This document shows, in pieces, positions 1-7,904 of a stretch of 64,000 nucleotides of DNA. The stretch's first letter is position 1; every line of letters begins with the position of its first letter. The stretch is from Microbacterium sp. (lineage in GTDB: Bacteria > Actinomycetota > Actinomycetes > Actinomycetales > Microbacteriaceae). Both the position numbers and the translations under genes were made by a program. The stretch covers positions 331,237-395,236 of the forward strand of contig NZ_JAPSIY010000001.1 of assembly GCF_031178445.1 (NCBI RefSeq). The letters run 5' to 3'. A model generated the notes under the pieces. It made no database searches. It was not told the DNA's origin and saw only the letters and a program-made list of their open reading frames with translations.

Positions 1-665
1 ACGCCATCACCGTCATCGGAGACAGCACAGCCAAGAACACCAGCGGCAACACGACGAATGCACCCGCATCCACCGAGACCAACGCGCACACCGACGGAAC
101 CAACTCGCTCCTCGGAGGCACCCAGGTCCTCGCACCCATCACCGCACCGGTCAACGTCTCAGGCAACGCCATCACCGTCATCGGAGACAGCACAGCCAAG
201 AACACCAGCGGCAACACGACGAATGCACCCGCATCCACCGAGACCAACGCGCACACCGACGGAACCAACTCGCTCCTCGGAGGCACCCAGGTGCTGCTGC
301 CGATCACCGCACCGATCACCATATCGGGTAACGCGATCTCGGTGATCGGTGACAGCACGACCACCGGTCCTGGCACTGTTCCTGGCACCGATCCGGGCGC
401 GGACCCCGGTACCGACCCGGGCACGGACCCCGGAACCGACCCCGGAACCGACCCCGGAACCGACCCCGGTACCGACCCCGGAACCGACCCGGGCACGGAC
501 CCTGGAACCGACCGGCATCCGACGATGATGTCGCGCACGTCCACGACAGGCAGCGGAACGCTGGCTGCGACGGGTGCGACGTTCGACCCGGCTGCGCTGG
601 CGCTGGCCGCCGTGCTGCTGGCGTTCGGGGGCGTGCTGCTTCGCCGCCGAACGCGTCGGAGCTGA
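1..665 (+). CDS. Chaplin-like repeat surface protein, C-terminal part (5' end outside window)
   Basis: The reading frame is open from the left edge (first full codon at 3) to TGA at 663-665. It encodes two almost identical 55-residue units, each containing the hydrophobic motif VSGNAITVIGDS, then a third, diverged copy (ISGNAISVIGDS). This resembles the short hydrophobic chaplin repeat of actinobacterial aerial-surface proteins, although the paired cysteines of classic chaplins are not visible here. A spacer of repeated DPGT units (about 380-510) follows, then LAATG, a hydrophobic segment and a basic tail RRRTRRS. That is a sortase signal of the LAxTG kind used by class E sortases. The protein is therefore probably secreted, threaded through the wall by the DPGT spacer and covalently anchored. 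The full length is unknown; the repeat array probably continues to the left. Several open frames on either strand here are repeat shadows. Confidence 0.75.
   Translation, partial: AITVIGDSTAKNTSGNTTNAPASTETNAHTDGTNSLLGGTQVLAPITAPVNVSGNAITVIGDSTAKNTSGNTTNAPASTETNAHTDGTNSLLGGTQVLLPITAPITISGNAISVIGDSTTTGPGTVPGTDPGADPGTDPGTDPGTDPGTDPGTDPGTDPGTDPGTDPGTDRHPTMMSRTSTTGSGTLAATGATFDPAALALAAVLLAFGGVLLRRRTRRS
3..292 (+). repeat. 165-bp in-frame tandem repeat
   Basis: The stretch starting at 3 recurs at 168 with a period of 165 bp (55 codons). The two copies look the same over about 125 bp (3-127 against 168-292). Near-identity at the DNA level, including third codon positions, indicates recent duplication or gene conversion. 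The third copy (from about 333) has diverged. Confidence 0.85.
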
Positions 666-680
666 TCCGCTGATACAAGC

Positions 681-714
681 GGAAAGCCCCGGATCAAACG
701 ATCCGGGGCTTTCC
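681..714. terminator. Bidirectional terminator hairpin
   Basis: Perfect 15-bp stem (681-695 with 700-714) with the loop AAAC. It lies between the convergent chaplin-like gene, which ends at 665, and rplI, which ends at 731, so it can serve both. Confidence 0.85.
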
Positions 715-730
715 GACAGGCGCGCGAGAG

Positions 731-1183
731 TTACTTTGCGGCGATCACCTGGAGGGTGATCACGGCGGTGACGTCGTCGTGCAGACGGACGGTCGCCTCG
801 TGCTCGCCGACCGACTTGATCGGAGCGGCGAAGTGCACCTTGCGCTTGTCGATGGAGCCCAGGCCCTCAGCGGCGACGGCGTCGGCCACGTCGGCCGTCT
901 TCACCGAGCCGAACAGGCGACCCTCGGCGCCGGCCTTGACGGCCAGGCGCACCTTGGTGCCCTCGAGCTTGTTCTTCAGAGCCGTGGCCTCATCGAGGTC
1001 GTGGATCGCGCGAGCCTTGCGGGCGGCCTGAATCGACTCGACCTGCTTGGCGCCACCGCGGGTCCATGCGACCGCGTAGCCCTGGGGGATGAGGTAGTTG
1101 CGGGCGTACCCGTTCTTGACCTCGATGACGTCACCGGCGCTTCCGAGCCCGGCGACCTCGTTCGTGAGAATCAGCTTTGCCAT
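731..1183 (-). CDS. rplI: 50S ribosomal protein L9
   Basis: This is a 150-residue protein of normal length for bL9. The N-terminal domain carries the family signature region ([14 protein letters not shown], then [16 protein letters not shown]), followed by the long connecting helix and the C-terminal RNA-binding domain. L9 binds 23S rRNA at the base of the L1 stalk and helps maintain the reading frame. It is the last gene of the operon rpsF-ssb-rpsR-rplI, 12 bp after rpsR, and is followed by the hairpin at 681-714. The start is ATG. Confidence 0.97.
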   Translation of the reverse strand: MAKLILTNEVAGLGSAGDVIEVKNGYARNYLIPQGYAVAWTRGGAKQVESIQAARKARAIHDLDEATALKNKLEGTKVRLAVKAGAEGRLFGSVKTADVADAVAAEGLGSIDKRKVHFAAPIKSVGEHEATVRLHDDVTAVITLQVIAAK

Positions 1184-1195
1184 TGTCGGTACCCC

Positions 1196-1450
1196 TTAGC
1201 GGCCAGCGCCGGCGTAGGGCAGGAGAGCCATCTCGCGAGCGTTCTTGATCGCACGGGCGATCAGACGCTGCTCCTGCACGGAGACACCGGTGATACGACG
1301 GGCGCGGATCTTGCCGCGCTCCGAGATGAACTTGCGAAGCGTGGCGACGTCCTTGTAATCAATGACGCCGACCCGGATCGACTTCGCGGGAGCGGTGGGC
1401 TTGCCACCCTTCCGCGGCTTGCGGCGGTCGCCGCTCGACTTTCCAGCCAT
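1196..1450 (-). CDS. rpsR: 30S ribosomal protein S18
   Basis: An 84-residue bS18 with the conserved core ([19 protein letters not shown], then [15 protein letters not shown], then [13 protein letters not shown]). It binds S6 on the 30S platform, which fits its operon with rpsF. It lacks the CXXC zinc-ribbon cysteines seen in some actinobacterial S18 paralogues, so it is the zinc-independent form. An AAGGA ribosome binding site lies just upstream of the ATG. The gap from ssb is 49 bp. Confidence 0.97.
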   Translation of the reverse strand: MAGKSSGDRRKPRKGGKPTAPAKSIRVGVIDYKDVATLRKFISERGKIRARRITGVSVQEQRLIARAIKNAREMALLPYAGAGR

Positions 1451-1499
1451 GAGTTTTCCTTAAGAGATGAGGTCGGATGCTGATGGCATCCGGAATTCC

Positions 1500-1991
1500 T
1501 TAGAACGGGGTGTCGTCGCCGAAGCTGCCCGGAGCACTCCAGGCGTCAGCGCTCAAGGAGCCGGGGGTCGACCACGGCTCATCAGAGACCTGCTGCTGCT
1601 GCGGGCGCGACTGCCCACCGCCGCTCGATGCGGCCCGCGTGACCTGTGCCGTCGCGTATCGCAGCGACGGACCGATCTCGTCAACCTCCAGCTCGATCGC
1701 CGTGCGGTTGTTGCCTTCGCGGTCCTGGTAGGAGCGCTGACGCAGACGGCCCTGCGCGATGACGCGCATGCCCTTCGTCAGCGAGCCCGCCACGTGCTCG
1801 GCGAACTCACGCCACACCGACGCGCGGAGGAACAGCGCTTCGCCGTCCTTCCACTCGTTGGCCTGGCGGTCGAACGTGCGCGGCGTCGAAGCGATGGTGA
1901 AGTTCGCCACCGGCAGGCCGTTCTGCGTGTAACGCAGCTCGGGATCTGCGGTGAGGTTGCCCACCACGGTGATGACGGTTTCGCCGGCCAT
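1500..1991 (-). CDS. ssb: Single-stranded DNA-binding protein
   Basis: A 163-residue SSB. The OB fold occupies about residues 1-110 ([19 protein letters not shown] at the start). It is followed by a flexible Ser/Gly/Gln-rich linker and ends in the acidic tip DDTPF, which in this family docks replication and repair proteins. It coats single-stranded DNA in replication and repair. It starts 5 bp after the rpsF stop, so translation is probably coupled. The rpsF-ssb-rpsR-rplI order is widely conserved. Confidence 0.97.
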   Translation of the reverse strand: MAGETVITVVGNLTADPELRYTQNGLPVANFTIASTPRTFDRQANEWKDGEALFLRASVWREFAEHVAGSLTKGMRVIAQGRLRQRSYQDREGNNRTAIELEVDEIGPSLRYATAQVTRAASSGGGQSRPQQQQVSDEPWSTPGSLSADAWSAPGSFGDDTPF

Positions 1992-1996
1992 GAGCC

Positions 1997-2362
1997 TTAG
2001 GCCTTCGCGACCTTGGGCTTGCGGGCGGCCTTCTCAGCAGCGCGCTTGGCCTCGGCGGCGACCATGGCCTGTGCCTCTTCGGCACGGAGGACCTTGGTGC
2101 GGAACACGAGTTCGCTCAGCTTCAGCTGGCGGTCGAGCTCCTGGGTGGCCTCGCTCGTCGCGGTGAAGTTGACGACGGCGTAGATGCCCTCGTTCTTCTT
2201 GTTGATCTCGTAGGCGAAACGGCGCTTGCCCCAGATGTCGACCTTGTCGATCGAGCCACCATCGTTAGTGATGACCTTCAGGAACTTGTCGAGGTTGGGG
2301 GCAACCTGGCGCTCGTCCAGCTCGGGGGTCAGAATGACCATGAGCTCGTACTGGTGCGTCAC
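1997..2362 (-). CDS. rpsF: 30S ribosomal protein S6
   Basis: A 121-residue bS6: [19 protein letters not shown] at the start, then the [21 protein letters not shown] core, and a lysine/alanine-rich tail. It forms the S6-S18 heterodimer on the 30S platform. It is the first gene of its operon. The start is GTG, supported by a strong AAGGAGGT ribosome binding site at about 2373-2380. Confidence 0.97.
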   Translation of the reverse strand: MTHQYELMVILTPELDERQVAPNLDKFLKVITNDGGSIDKVDIWGKRRFAYEINKKNEGIYAVVNFTATSEATQELDRQLKLSELVFRTKVLRAEEAQAMVAAEAKRAAEKAARKPKVAKA

Positions 2363-2470
2363 TTACCCACCTCCTTCGGACTAGAACGGCTCCCGGGACT
2401 TTCCCGGAAGCAGGAGGGTGTGTGCACGTCGTCCGCCCCGAGCGGATGCCGGAGGGCAGACAACCTGAAC

Positions 2471-2500
2471 AGTCTAGCGGAGATCCGGGCGTGTCGCGAA
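2471..2500 (-). promoter_or_regulatory. Candidate promoter of the rpsF operon
   Basis: On the minus strand TAGACT (2476-2471) is a good -10 hexamer. TTCGCG lies 18 bp upstream as a weak -35. Transcription would start near 2464, giving a leader of about 100 nt before the rpsF GTG. Confidence 0.4.
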
Positions 2501-2592
2501 CGACGACGCCGCCACCCCCGCTCGCCGTCCTGTCCGCCACCCGTGCGCTGGTTTCCGCCGGGTGAATTTCTCGGAACGCTCTTGTATTCCAA

Positions 2593-2598
2593 TATATT
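2593..2598 (+). promoter_or_regulatory. Candidate -10 element of the small peptide gene
   Basis: TATATT in an A+T-rich patch. No clear -35 was found, although GGAAC at 2573-2577 recalls an alternative-sigma -35. The predicted leader would be about 70 nt. Confidence 0.3.
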
Positions 2599-2673
2599 GC
2601 GCGTCAGGATGAGAGCGCGCTCCGGCGCATCTCCCCAACCACGGGCTACCGCCCAGCTAACGAAGGAATGAAA

Positions 2674-2748
2674 ATGGACGCGATTCTCGGCCTCGTCTCC
2701 GGTCTGCTCAGCACCATCCTCGGCCTCCTCGGCGGTCTCGGCCTCTGA
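2674..2748 (+). CDS. Glycine-zipper-like hydrophobic small peptide (24 aa)
   Basis: A 24-residue ORF running from MDAILGLV to LLGGLGL. GAAGG at 2662-2666 lies 7 nt before the ATG at 2674, ideal spacing; the ATG at 2668 is too close to it. The peptide has a single acidic residue (D2), no basic residue, and otherwise Leu/Ile/Val alternating with Gly/Ser/Thr. Small residues fall at G6, G10, T14, G17 and G21, the spacing of a glycine-zipper membrane helix. A strong terminator follows 57 bp downstream. There is no leader sequence. By analogy it could be a membrane-active toxin, a leaderless bacteriocin, a surfactant-like peptide or a small membrane subunit; I do not recognise a family. The ribosome binding site and terminator argue that it is a real gene. 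Confidence 0.55.
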   Translation: MDAILGLVSGLLSTILGLLGGLGL

Positions 2749-2805
2749 GCCGGTCGCAGCCGGAGATGCACCGCATCCCGGCTCCCTGAAGAACTCAGCA
2801 CGAAG

Positions 2806-2835
2806 CGAAGCCCTGTGGGACGCCACAGGGCTTCG
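2806..2835. terminator. Bidirectional terminator hairpin
   Basis: Perfect 13-bp stem (2806-2818 with 2823-2835), loop GACG. It separates the small peptide gene from the convergent glycosyltransferase gene ending at 2854. Confidence 0.85.
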
Positions 2836-2853
2836 TCGTGTTCGGGGCGAGTC

Positions 2854-4182
2854 TCAGTCGCGGACGGAGGAGCCCGCGAGCCGTCGCCCGACCGGCTCCG
2901 CCAGCGGGCTCGGGGCGAGCGTGAACTCCTCGGATGCCGTCGACGCGGAGGCTCGGCCACGGCGGCGCTTGACCGCGATGAGCGCCGCCACTACCGGGGC
3001 GCCGAGGGCGTGGGCGAGTGCGCCGACGGCGGTGCGGTCCTCAGCGCCGAGCACGCTCTTGCGGTGCCAGGCCGCGTGCAGCGCCCCGCCACGCGGGCGC
3101 GGCACAGTACGGGCCGGCAGCATCCCGCGTCGACGCAGGGCGACGAGTCTGCGGGTCTGCTCCCACCAGGTCGACTCGCGACGGTCATGGAAGTAGTTGG
3201 CCGCCGCCCAGCGCGGATCGGGATGCCGGAAGCGGCGGGTCACGACGTCGTCCGCGCTGCCGAGCAGCCCGCTGCCCTCGAACACCTGGTTCAGCAGCTC
3301 GGGACGCACCCCGAACTCGTCGAGCGCGATGACAGGCACTCCGGCGGCCAGCGCTTCGACGGCGGCCGTCGAGCTCACCGTCACGAGCCCCTCCGCAGTC
3401 GCCAGTGCCTCTGACATCGGGGCGAAGGAGAAGACGAGGTTCTCCGGCGCGTGATCGAGCAGCTCGGAGTAGCCGTCGCGCTCCTGATGCGCCTCCACCT
3501 CGCCGGGCCGCGAGCGCAGCTTGATCACCACTCGCCGCGAGGGGTCGGCGACCGCCGCCAGGCGGAGGATCTCGGCGATGCGCCGTCGCTCTTCACGATC
3601 ACCGGGAACGAGCGCCTGAGCGGCGAACACGAGATCGGTGCCCCCGGGGCGCTCCGCACCGCCGACCGCGAACGGCAGCGTCGCGAGTGCGACCGGCACC
3701 GTCACGCCCAGTGCCCGGCCGAGACGCGAGTACGCAGCCACCTCACGACGCGAATGCACCACGAGCAGGTCGCTGTAGCGGCGGTACTCCAGGGCGCCGC
3801 GCAGCGCCGGCACCGACATGCCCGGAAGTCCCGTCACGACGACGGGCCGGTGCGCAAGCCTGTCGATCTCCCGCGAGAGCAGCCTGACGAACGGCGCGCG
3901 CCCCGCCAGCACCACCACGTCGGGGCGGTCGCGCGCCAGCCAGTCGGCGACATCCGCGAAGGCGATGCGCGTCACCGATCGCGGGTGCTCCGCGAACCGG
4001 GTGCCCGCGACCGCGGCATCCTTCTGAGCATCACTGACGGTCAGCGGGGTGCGCACGAGCAGCAGGTGCTGGCTGACCTCGTCGACCCTGTCGACGAGGT
4101 GCGCCGCCCACTTCACGAAGGAGTCGGCATCGCCGACGACGACCACTCGCAGCCGCCGCGGCCTGCTGCCCGGGTAGGTCAT
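2854..4182 (-). CDS. DUF6716-like putative glycosyltransferase
   Basis: A 442-residue protein with a GT-B-like layout. It has an N-terminal Rossmann-type start (RLRVVVVGDADSFVKWAAHL) and a second half with LVTVSSTAAVEALAAGVPVIALDEFGV. The latter resembles the nucleotide-sugar-binding region of glycosyltransferases that act on surface polysaccharides. It matches what I recall of the DUF6716 family, found beside nonulosonate genes in actinobacteria. It is the last gene of the operon, and its ATG overlaps the neuB stop by 4 bp (ATGA), implying translational coupling. Inferred role: assembly or transfer of the nonulosonate-containing glycan. The substrate cannot be read from the sequence. Confidence 0.6.
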   Translation of the reverse strand: MTYPGSRPRRLRVVVVGDADSFVKWAAHLVDRVDEVSQHLLLVRTPLTVSDAQKDAAVAGTRFAEHPRSVTRIAFADVADWLARDRPDVVVLAGRAPFVRLLSREIDRLAHRPVVVTGLPGMSVPALRGALEYRRYSDLLVVHSRREVAAYSRLGRALGVTVPVALATLPFAVGGAERPGGTDLVFAAQALVPGDREERRRIAEILRLAAVADPSRRVVIKLRSRPGEVEAHQERDGYSELLDHAPENLVFSFAPMSEALATAEGLVTVSSTAAVEALAAGVPVIALDEFGVRPELLNQVFEGSGLLGSADDVVTRRFRHPDPRWAAANYFHDRRESTWWEQTRRLVALRRRGMLPARTVPRPRGGALHAAWHRKSVLGAEDRTAVGALAHALGAPVVAALIAVKRRRGRASASTASEEFTLAPSPLAEPVGRRLAGSSVRD

Positions 4183-5051
4183 GCCCCCACCCGGCGCAGT
4201 TTGGCCATCGGCGCGAGCTCACCGGGATAGACGCGCTTCACGCCGTCGCCCAGTGCCTCTTCGATCACCCGGATGTCGCGCACCAGGCGCTCCAGCCCGC
4301 CGGGCTCCAGGGAGGCGGCGTGATCGGAGCCCCACATGGCCCGGTCGAGGGTGATGTGCCGCTCGACGGCCACGGCGCCGAGTGCGACGGCGGCGAGCGA
4401 GATCTGCAGGCCGCGCTCGTGACCCGAGTACCCGACCGGCACACCGGCGTATCGATCGCGCAGCGCCGGGATCATCTTGAGGTTCGCCTCGCCCGCCTCC
4501 ATCGGATACGTCGAGGTCGCGTGCATGAGGATCGTACGATCGGTGCCGAGCGCGTCGAGAGCGCGGTCGATCTGCTCGATCGTCGACATCCCGGTCGACA
4601 GGATGACGGGCTTGCCGGTCTCACGCAGGGCCTGCAGCAGCTCCGTGTCGGTGAGGCTCGCCGAGGCGACCTTGTGCGCGACGACGTTCAGGTCTTCGAG
4701 GAACTCGATGCTCGGCAGGTCCCACGGAGAGGCGAACCAGTGCAGGCCCGCCATGGTGGCGTAGTCGCCGATCTCGATGTACTGATCGCGGTCGAACTCG
4801 ACGCGATGACGGTACTCGAGGTAGGTCATGGTGCCCCAGGGCGTCTCTCGGGGCACGTCGCGCATGTGCTCGGGAGTCGCGATCTCGGGTGTGCGCTTCT
4901 GGAACTTCACGGCATCCGCACCCGCTGCGCAGGCGACGTCGATGAGCTGCTTGGCGATCTCGGCGTCACCGTTGTGGTTCAAGCCGATCTCGGCGATGAC
5001 ATAGGTGGGGCGGCCTCCGCCGACCACTCGTTCTCCGATGCTGACGGTCAT
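4179..5051 (-). CDS. neuB: NeuB-family nonulosonate (sialic acid/Kdn) synthase
   Basis: A 290-residue (beta/alpha)8 PEP-condensing enzyme. Family motifs are AEIGLNHNGD near residue 20, VKFQKR near 49, GYSGHE near 208 and VERHITLDR...GSDHAASLEP near 232-252. The family joins PEP to a six-carbon sugar (ManNAc, Man-6-P or relatives) to form a nine-carbon nonulosonic acid. Canonical NeuB is about 345 residues with a C-terminal SAF domain; that domain is absent here, and the gene ends shortly after the barrel. A gap of 139 bp separates it from the upstream neuA fusion, the only sizeable gap in the operon. Whether it makes Neu5Ac, Kdn or another acid is undetermined. Confidence 0.85.
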   Translation of the reverse strand: MTVSIGERVVGGGRPTYVIAEIGLNHNGDAEIAKQLIDVACAAGADAVKFQKRTPEIATPEHMRDVPRETPWGTMTYLEYRHRVEFDRDQYIEIGDYATMAGLHWFASPWDLPSIEFLEDLNVVAHKVASASLTDTELLQALRETGKPVILSTGMSTIEQIDRALDALGTDRTILMHATSTYPMEAGEANLKMIPALRDRYAGVPVGYSGHERGLQISLAAVALGAVAVERHITLDRAMWGSDHAASLEPGGLERLVRDIRVIEEALGDGVKRVYPGELAPMAKLRRVGA

Positions 5052-5190
5052 GATGACGCTCCGTTCGTGCGGGTACCGCTCTGGTTCTCCGGTCGTTCTT
5101 CCCGGTCTACGCGCGCGAGATGAACCGCCGGAGGCGATCGGGTGACGCCTCGCGGAAGCACGTCGGAACGCACGTGCGGGGCCCGGTGTG

Positions 5191-6552
5191 TCAGCGCGGG
5201 AGCATCCGCTCGATGACCTCGCGCACGGCGCCTTCGCCGCCGCGCCGGGCGAGCACCACGCGGGCGGCGGCCTTCACCGCCGGATGCGCATTCGCGACCG
5301 CGATCGGCCAGCCGACGAGCTCGAGAGCGCCGAGGTCGTTCACGTCATTGCCGACATAGGCGATGTCGGCGAGCGGGATGCCGTTCTCACCCGCCCACGC
5401 GGCGAGCGCCGCCGCCTTGTCGTCGATGCCGTGCAGCACCGGCACCCGCAGCTTCTCGGCGCGCCGGGCGACCACCGGGTTCTGCTCGGTCGACAGGACG
5501 AGCATCGGGATTCCCGCTCGGCGCATCCGTGAGACGCCCATGCCGTCCTCCCTGCTGACGCGCACCGATTCACGGCCGTCGCTGTCGACCGTGGCGCTGT
5601 CGTCGGTGTGCACGCCGTCGAAATCGGTCACCAGCGCCGCGGCGGCGATGCGGCCCCCCTCGGCGGCGAACAACGGCGCGATCGCACCAGCGAGACGCAG
5701 CTGGTGCTCATCGTCGATCTCGATCGCAGACGACTCGGGCACCTCGACGATGCCGACCAGCCCGAAGAACCGGTGCTGGAAGCGCCGGAACCCCGCGGCC
5801 GAGAACGCGTAGAACGCGCCGGTCTCGAGGTAGTGGGGTTCGCGGTCCTGCCTTCGCTGGCGCCGCGCGGCGTCGTGGTTGATCGAGTCAGCCCGCCCGT
5901 CGGCATCCCTGCGCCAGAGGAAGCCGTAGGTCTCGTGCGCCGAGAAGACGCTGTCGAAGCGGCCCTCCGCGATGTGCGCCACGGCTTCCGCGATGCCGGC
6001 GCTCGGCACGAACGGCGAGGTGGCCTGCACGAACACGACGACGCCCACCCTGACGCCGTCAGCCTCGAGGGCGTCCAGTGCGTGCAGCAGCGCACTCTCG
6101 GACGAGGCCGTGTCGCCGGCGATCTCAGCCGGGCGTGCGACCACCCTGGCACCCGCGGCCTCAGCGACCGCGGCGATCGCCGCATCGTCGGTGCTCACCA
6201 CCACGAGATCCACACCGGATGCCGCCGACGCCGCACGCACAGCCCGCTCGACGAGCGGCATTCCGCCCACCCGGCGCAGGTTCTTTCCTGGTACGCCCTT
6301 CGAACCTCCGCGTGCGGGGATGATCGCGACGTTCAGTTCGCGCGCCCGCCGTTGCGCGCTGCTGTTCTCCGCAGCATCCACCCTCGCGCGGCTGTTCTCC
6401 ACAGCCTCCGCCCTCGCGCGGCTGTTCTCCACAGCCTCCGCCCTCGCGCTGCTGTTCTCGTCGCGCGCTGCGTCGATTCGCGCAGCGCGTGCAGAATTCT
6501 GCAGCGCGGAAAGCCGCCCACCGGCGAGATTCTCGTCGCGGATATCGGTCAT
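5191..6552 (-). CDS. neuA: CMP-nonulosonate synthetase fused to KdsC-like HAD phosphatase
   Basis: I place the start at the ATG at 6552, which overlaps the preceding stop as ATGA. This gives 453 residues; a start at 6573 is also open. Residues 1-73 are a low-complexity tail including a repeated ENSRARAEAV decapeptide. Residues 74 to about 285 are a cytidylyltransferase domain (NVAIIPARGGSKGVPGKNL, the CTP-binding signature; VFVQATSPF). Residues 303-453 are a HAD domain with catalytic motif DFDGVHTD and a later GNDVND, both intact, so it is probably active. The two-domain order resembles animal CMAS, whose C-terminal KdsC-like domain is thought inactive as a phosphatase. A plausible scheme: the HAD half removes the 9-phosphate of a Kdn/Neu 9-phosphate made by NeuB, and the first half activates it to the CMP sugar. 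Confidence 0.85.
   Translation of the reverse strand: MTDIRDENLAGGRLSALQNSARAARIDAARDENSSARAEAVENSRARAEAVENSRARVDAAENSSAQRRARELNVAIIPARGGSKGVPGKNLRRVGGMPLVERAVRAASAASGVDLVVVSTDDAAIAAVAEAAGARVVARPAEIAGDTASSESALLHALDALEADGVRVGVVVFVQATSPFVPSAGIAEAVAHIAEGRFDSVFSAHETYGFLWRRDADGRADSINHDAARRQRRQDREPHYLETGAFYAFSAAGFRRFQHRFFGLVGIVEVPESSAIEIDDEHQLRLAGAIAPLFAAEGGRIAAAALVTDFDGVHTDDSATVDSDGRESVRVSREDGMGVSRMRRAGIPMLVLSTEQNPVVARRAEKLRVPVLHGIDDKAAALAAWAGENGIPLADIAYVGNDVNDLGALELVGWPIAVANAHPAVKAAARVVLARRGGEGAVREVIERMLPR
6361..6460 (-). repeat. 30-bp in-frame tandem repeat in neuA
   Basis: Three complete 30-bp units start at 6361, 6391 and 6421, with a partial fourth at 6451. They encode the decapeptide ENSRARAEAV with small changes. 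The array sits in the N-terminal extension ahead of the catalytic domain, where length variation would be tolerated. Confidence 0.85.
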
Positions 6553-7904
6553 CGGCCTGTCGCCGCCTTCCACACTCGACGCGCCCGCCGCCGCGCGCCC
6601 GCGGCCGTGAGACGCAGCTCCTCCAGGCGGCCCACTCCCCCGGCCGGTTCGATGATGCGCTGCAGCGGCGTCGCAGAGGGGGCGCCGGGCAGATCGAGAG
6701 CGCGCAGCCGCGCAGCCGGCACGTAGCGCTCCCGTTCCTCTGCGCTCAGTGTGCCGAGCAGCTCGACCGCGCGGGGCCGCAGCTGCCCCACGATCTCGGG
6801 CTGCATGGCGTAGCCGACGGTGTCGATGAGCTGCTGCATCCGACCGGGTTCCCGCCAGTCGTCGCGGGTCATGGCGTCCACGATCGTGGCAGGGATCCGG
6901 TTGCTGTTCTCGTACGGGGTCAATCGCGCCAGCACATCCGCGGTGCCGACGGCGTGGATGCGCGTGCCGAACAGCGTGTGTGCGGTGGGCAGCGCCGTCG
7001 AGAAGCCGGCGACCATGTCGCTCGCCCCGAGCCGGCGGGCGACATGCTCAGCGGGCTGGTCGCCGGTGTAGGTCGCGAAGGCCACACCTCTTCGCATCGC
7101 TCTGGCGGCGAGCGCTTCCGTGAGCCCAGGCGGCGCCGACGGATGCGGCTTGAAGACCACCCGCTCGGCACCGGCATCCGCGGCGCCATCGATCATCGCG
7201 GCCTGCATCTCGTGCTCCTCCTGAGTGGTGACCAGCCCGAGCGCTGCGAGGTACTGGCCGATCACGACGGCGGTGCGGAGGTCGTCTTCGCCCAGCCTGT
7301 CGAGCTCGGCGTCGGGCGCGGCATCCCCGACCTCGCCGAGCACGGCGCCGAACGCCGGCACCGGCACCGCGACTCGGCTGGCCCCCGTCTCGACGAAGAC
7401 GAGTGGCTCGGCACCGGGCACGACATCGGGGTACACCACGCGCGCGACGCGCTCGGTGAGCTGCCGCGGCAGCCGGCTGCGAATAGGCGAGTAGGTCATC
7501 AGGCCGTCGCCGATCACGCCGAGCCGGGCACTGCGGAACACCTGCATCAGCGTGCGGGAGGGCGCCACCTGCGGCGACTGCACGAACAGTTCGATGTCGG
7601 CGTCGCCGAGGGCCCACGCCCTGCGGAGCAGCCGCTCGATCATCGGGAGGTCCTGCTCGTCGGGCTCCCACGTGGTGGGGTGCTTCGGGTCGATGAGGGG
7701 GTTCAGCGGCTCGGCCTCGTCGAAGCGAGCCCTCAGCGTCGCAAAGCGGGCGGCCGACGCGAGATCGATCGCGGTCTCCGGCACGGCGGCCGTGTTCATC
7801 GGCACCAGGATGCGCCGAGAGGCCTCACCGAGCAGCCCGGCGTCCAGAGCAGCCGCGGCGGTCATCAGCCCGTAGCCGCTGTGCAGGGCGAACAGCTGGA
7901 TCAC
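6549..7904 (-). CDS. Alpha-2,8-polysialyltransferase-like protein
   Basis: A 451-residue protein resembling the bacterial polysialyltransferase family (POLYST). It opens with a short strand-like segment (MIQLFALHSGYGLMTAAAAL), has a central VVFKPHPSAPPG motif typical of CMP-sialic-acid-dependent GT52/polysialyltransferase-type enzymes, and further on GFSTALPTAHTLFG. Such enzymes transfer nonulosonic acid from its CMP donor. Position agrees: immediately upstream of the CMP-synthetase fusion, with a 4-bp overlap, and coupled to the upstream GT2 by a GTGA overlap at 7901-7904. Acceptor and linkage are unknown. Confidence 0.7.
   Translation of the reverse strand: MIQLFALHSGYGLMTAAAALDAGLLGEASRRILVPMNTAAVPETAIDLASAARFATLRARFDEAEPLNPLIDPKHPTTWEPDEQDLPMIERLLRRAWALGDADIELFVQSPQVAPSRTLMQVFRSARLGVIGDGLMTYSPIRSRLPRQLTERVARVVYPDVVPGAEPLVFVETGASRVAVPVPAFGAVLGEVGDAAPDAELDRLGEDDLRTAVVIGQYLAALGLVTTQEEHEMQAAMIDGAADAGAERVVFKPHPSAPPGLTEALAARAMRRGVAFATYTGDQPAEHVARRLGASDMVAGFSTALPTAHTLFGTRIHAVGTADVLARLTPYENSNRIPATIVDAMTRDDWREPGRMQQLIDTVGYAMQPEIVGQLRPRAVELLGTLSAEERERYVPAARLRALDLPGAPSATPLQRIIEPAGGVGRLEELRLTAAGARRRARRVWKAATGR

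Larger units (their letters stand above)
2363..2667. other. Divergent intergenic region, rpsF operon / small peptide gene
   Basis: Gene-free stretch of about 300 bp holding the promoters of the rpsF operon (minus) and the small peptide ORF (plus). It contains an A+T-rich patch (TATATT at 2593-2598) that stands out against the GC-rich background. No protein-coding ORF in it is convincing. Confidence 0.6.

Noticed and set aside
1..292. Possible CRISPR array because of regular repeats
   Set aside because: The repeat period of 165 bp is in frame and encodes a chaplin-like motif; there are no short repeats with unique spacers and no cas genes.
2668..2748. Start of the small peptide at the ATG at 2668 (26 residues)
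   Set aside because: That ATG lies 1 nt after the GAAGG site, too close for initiation. The ATG at 2674 has 7-nt spacing.
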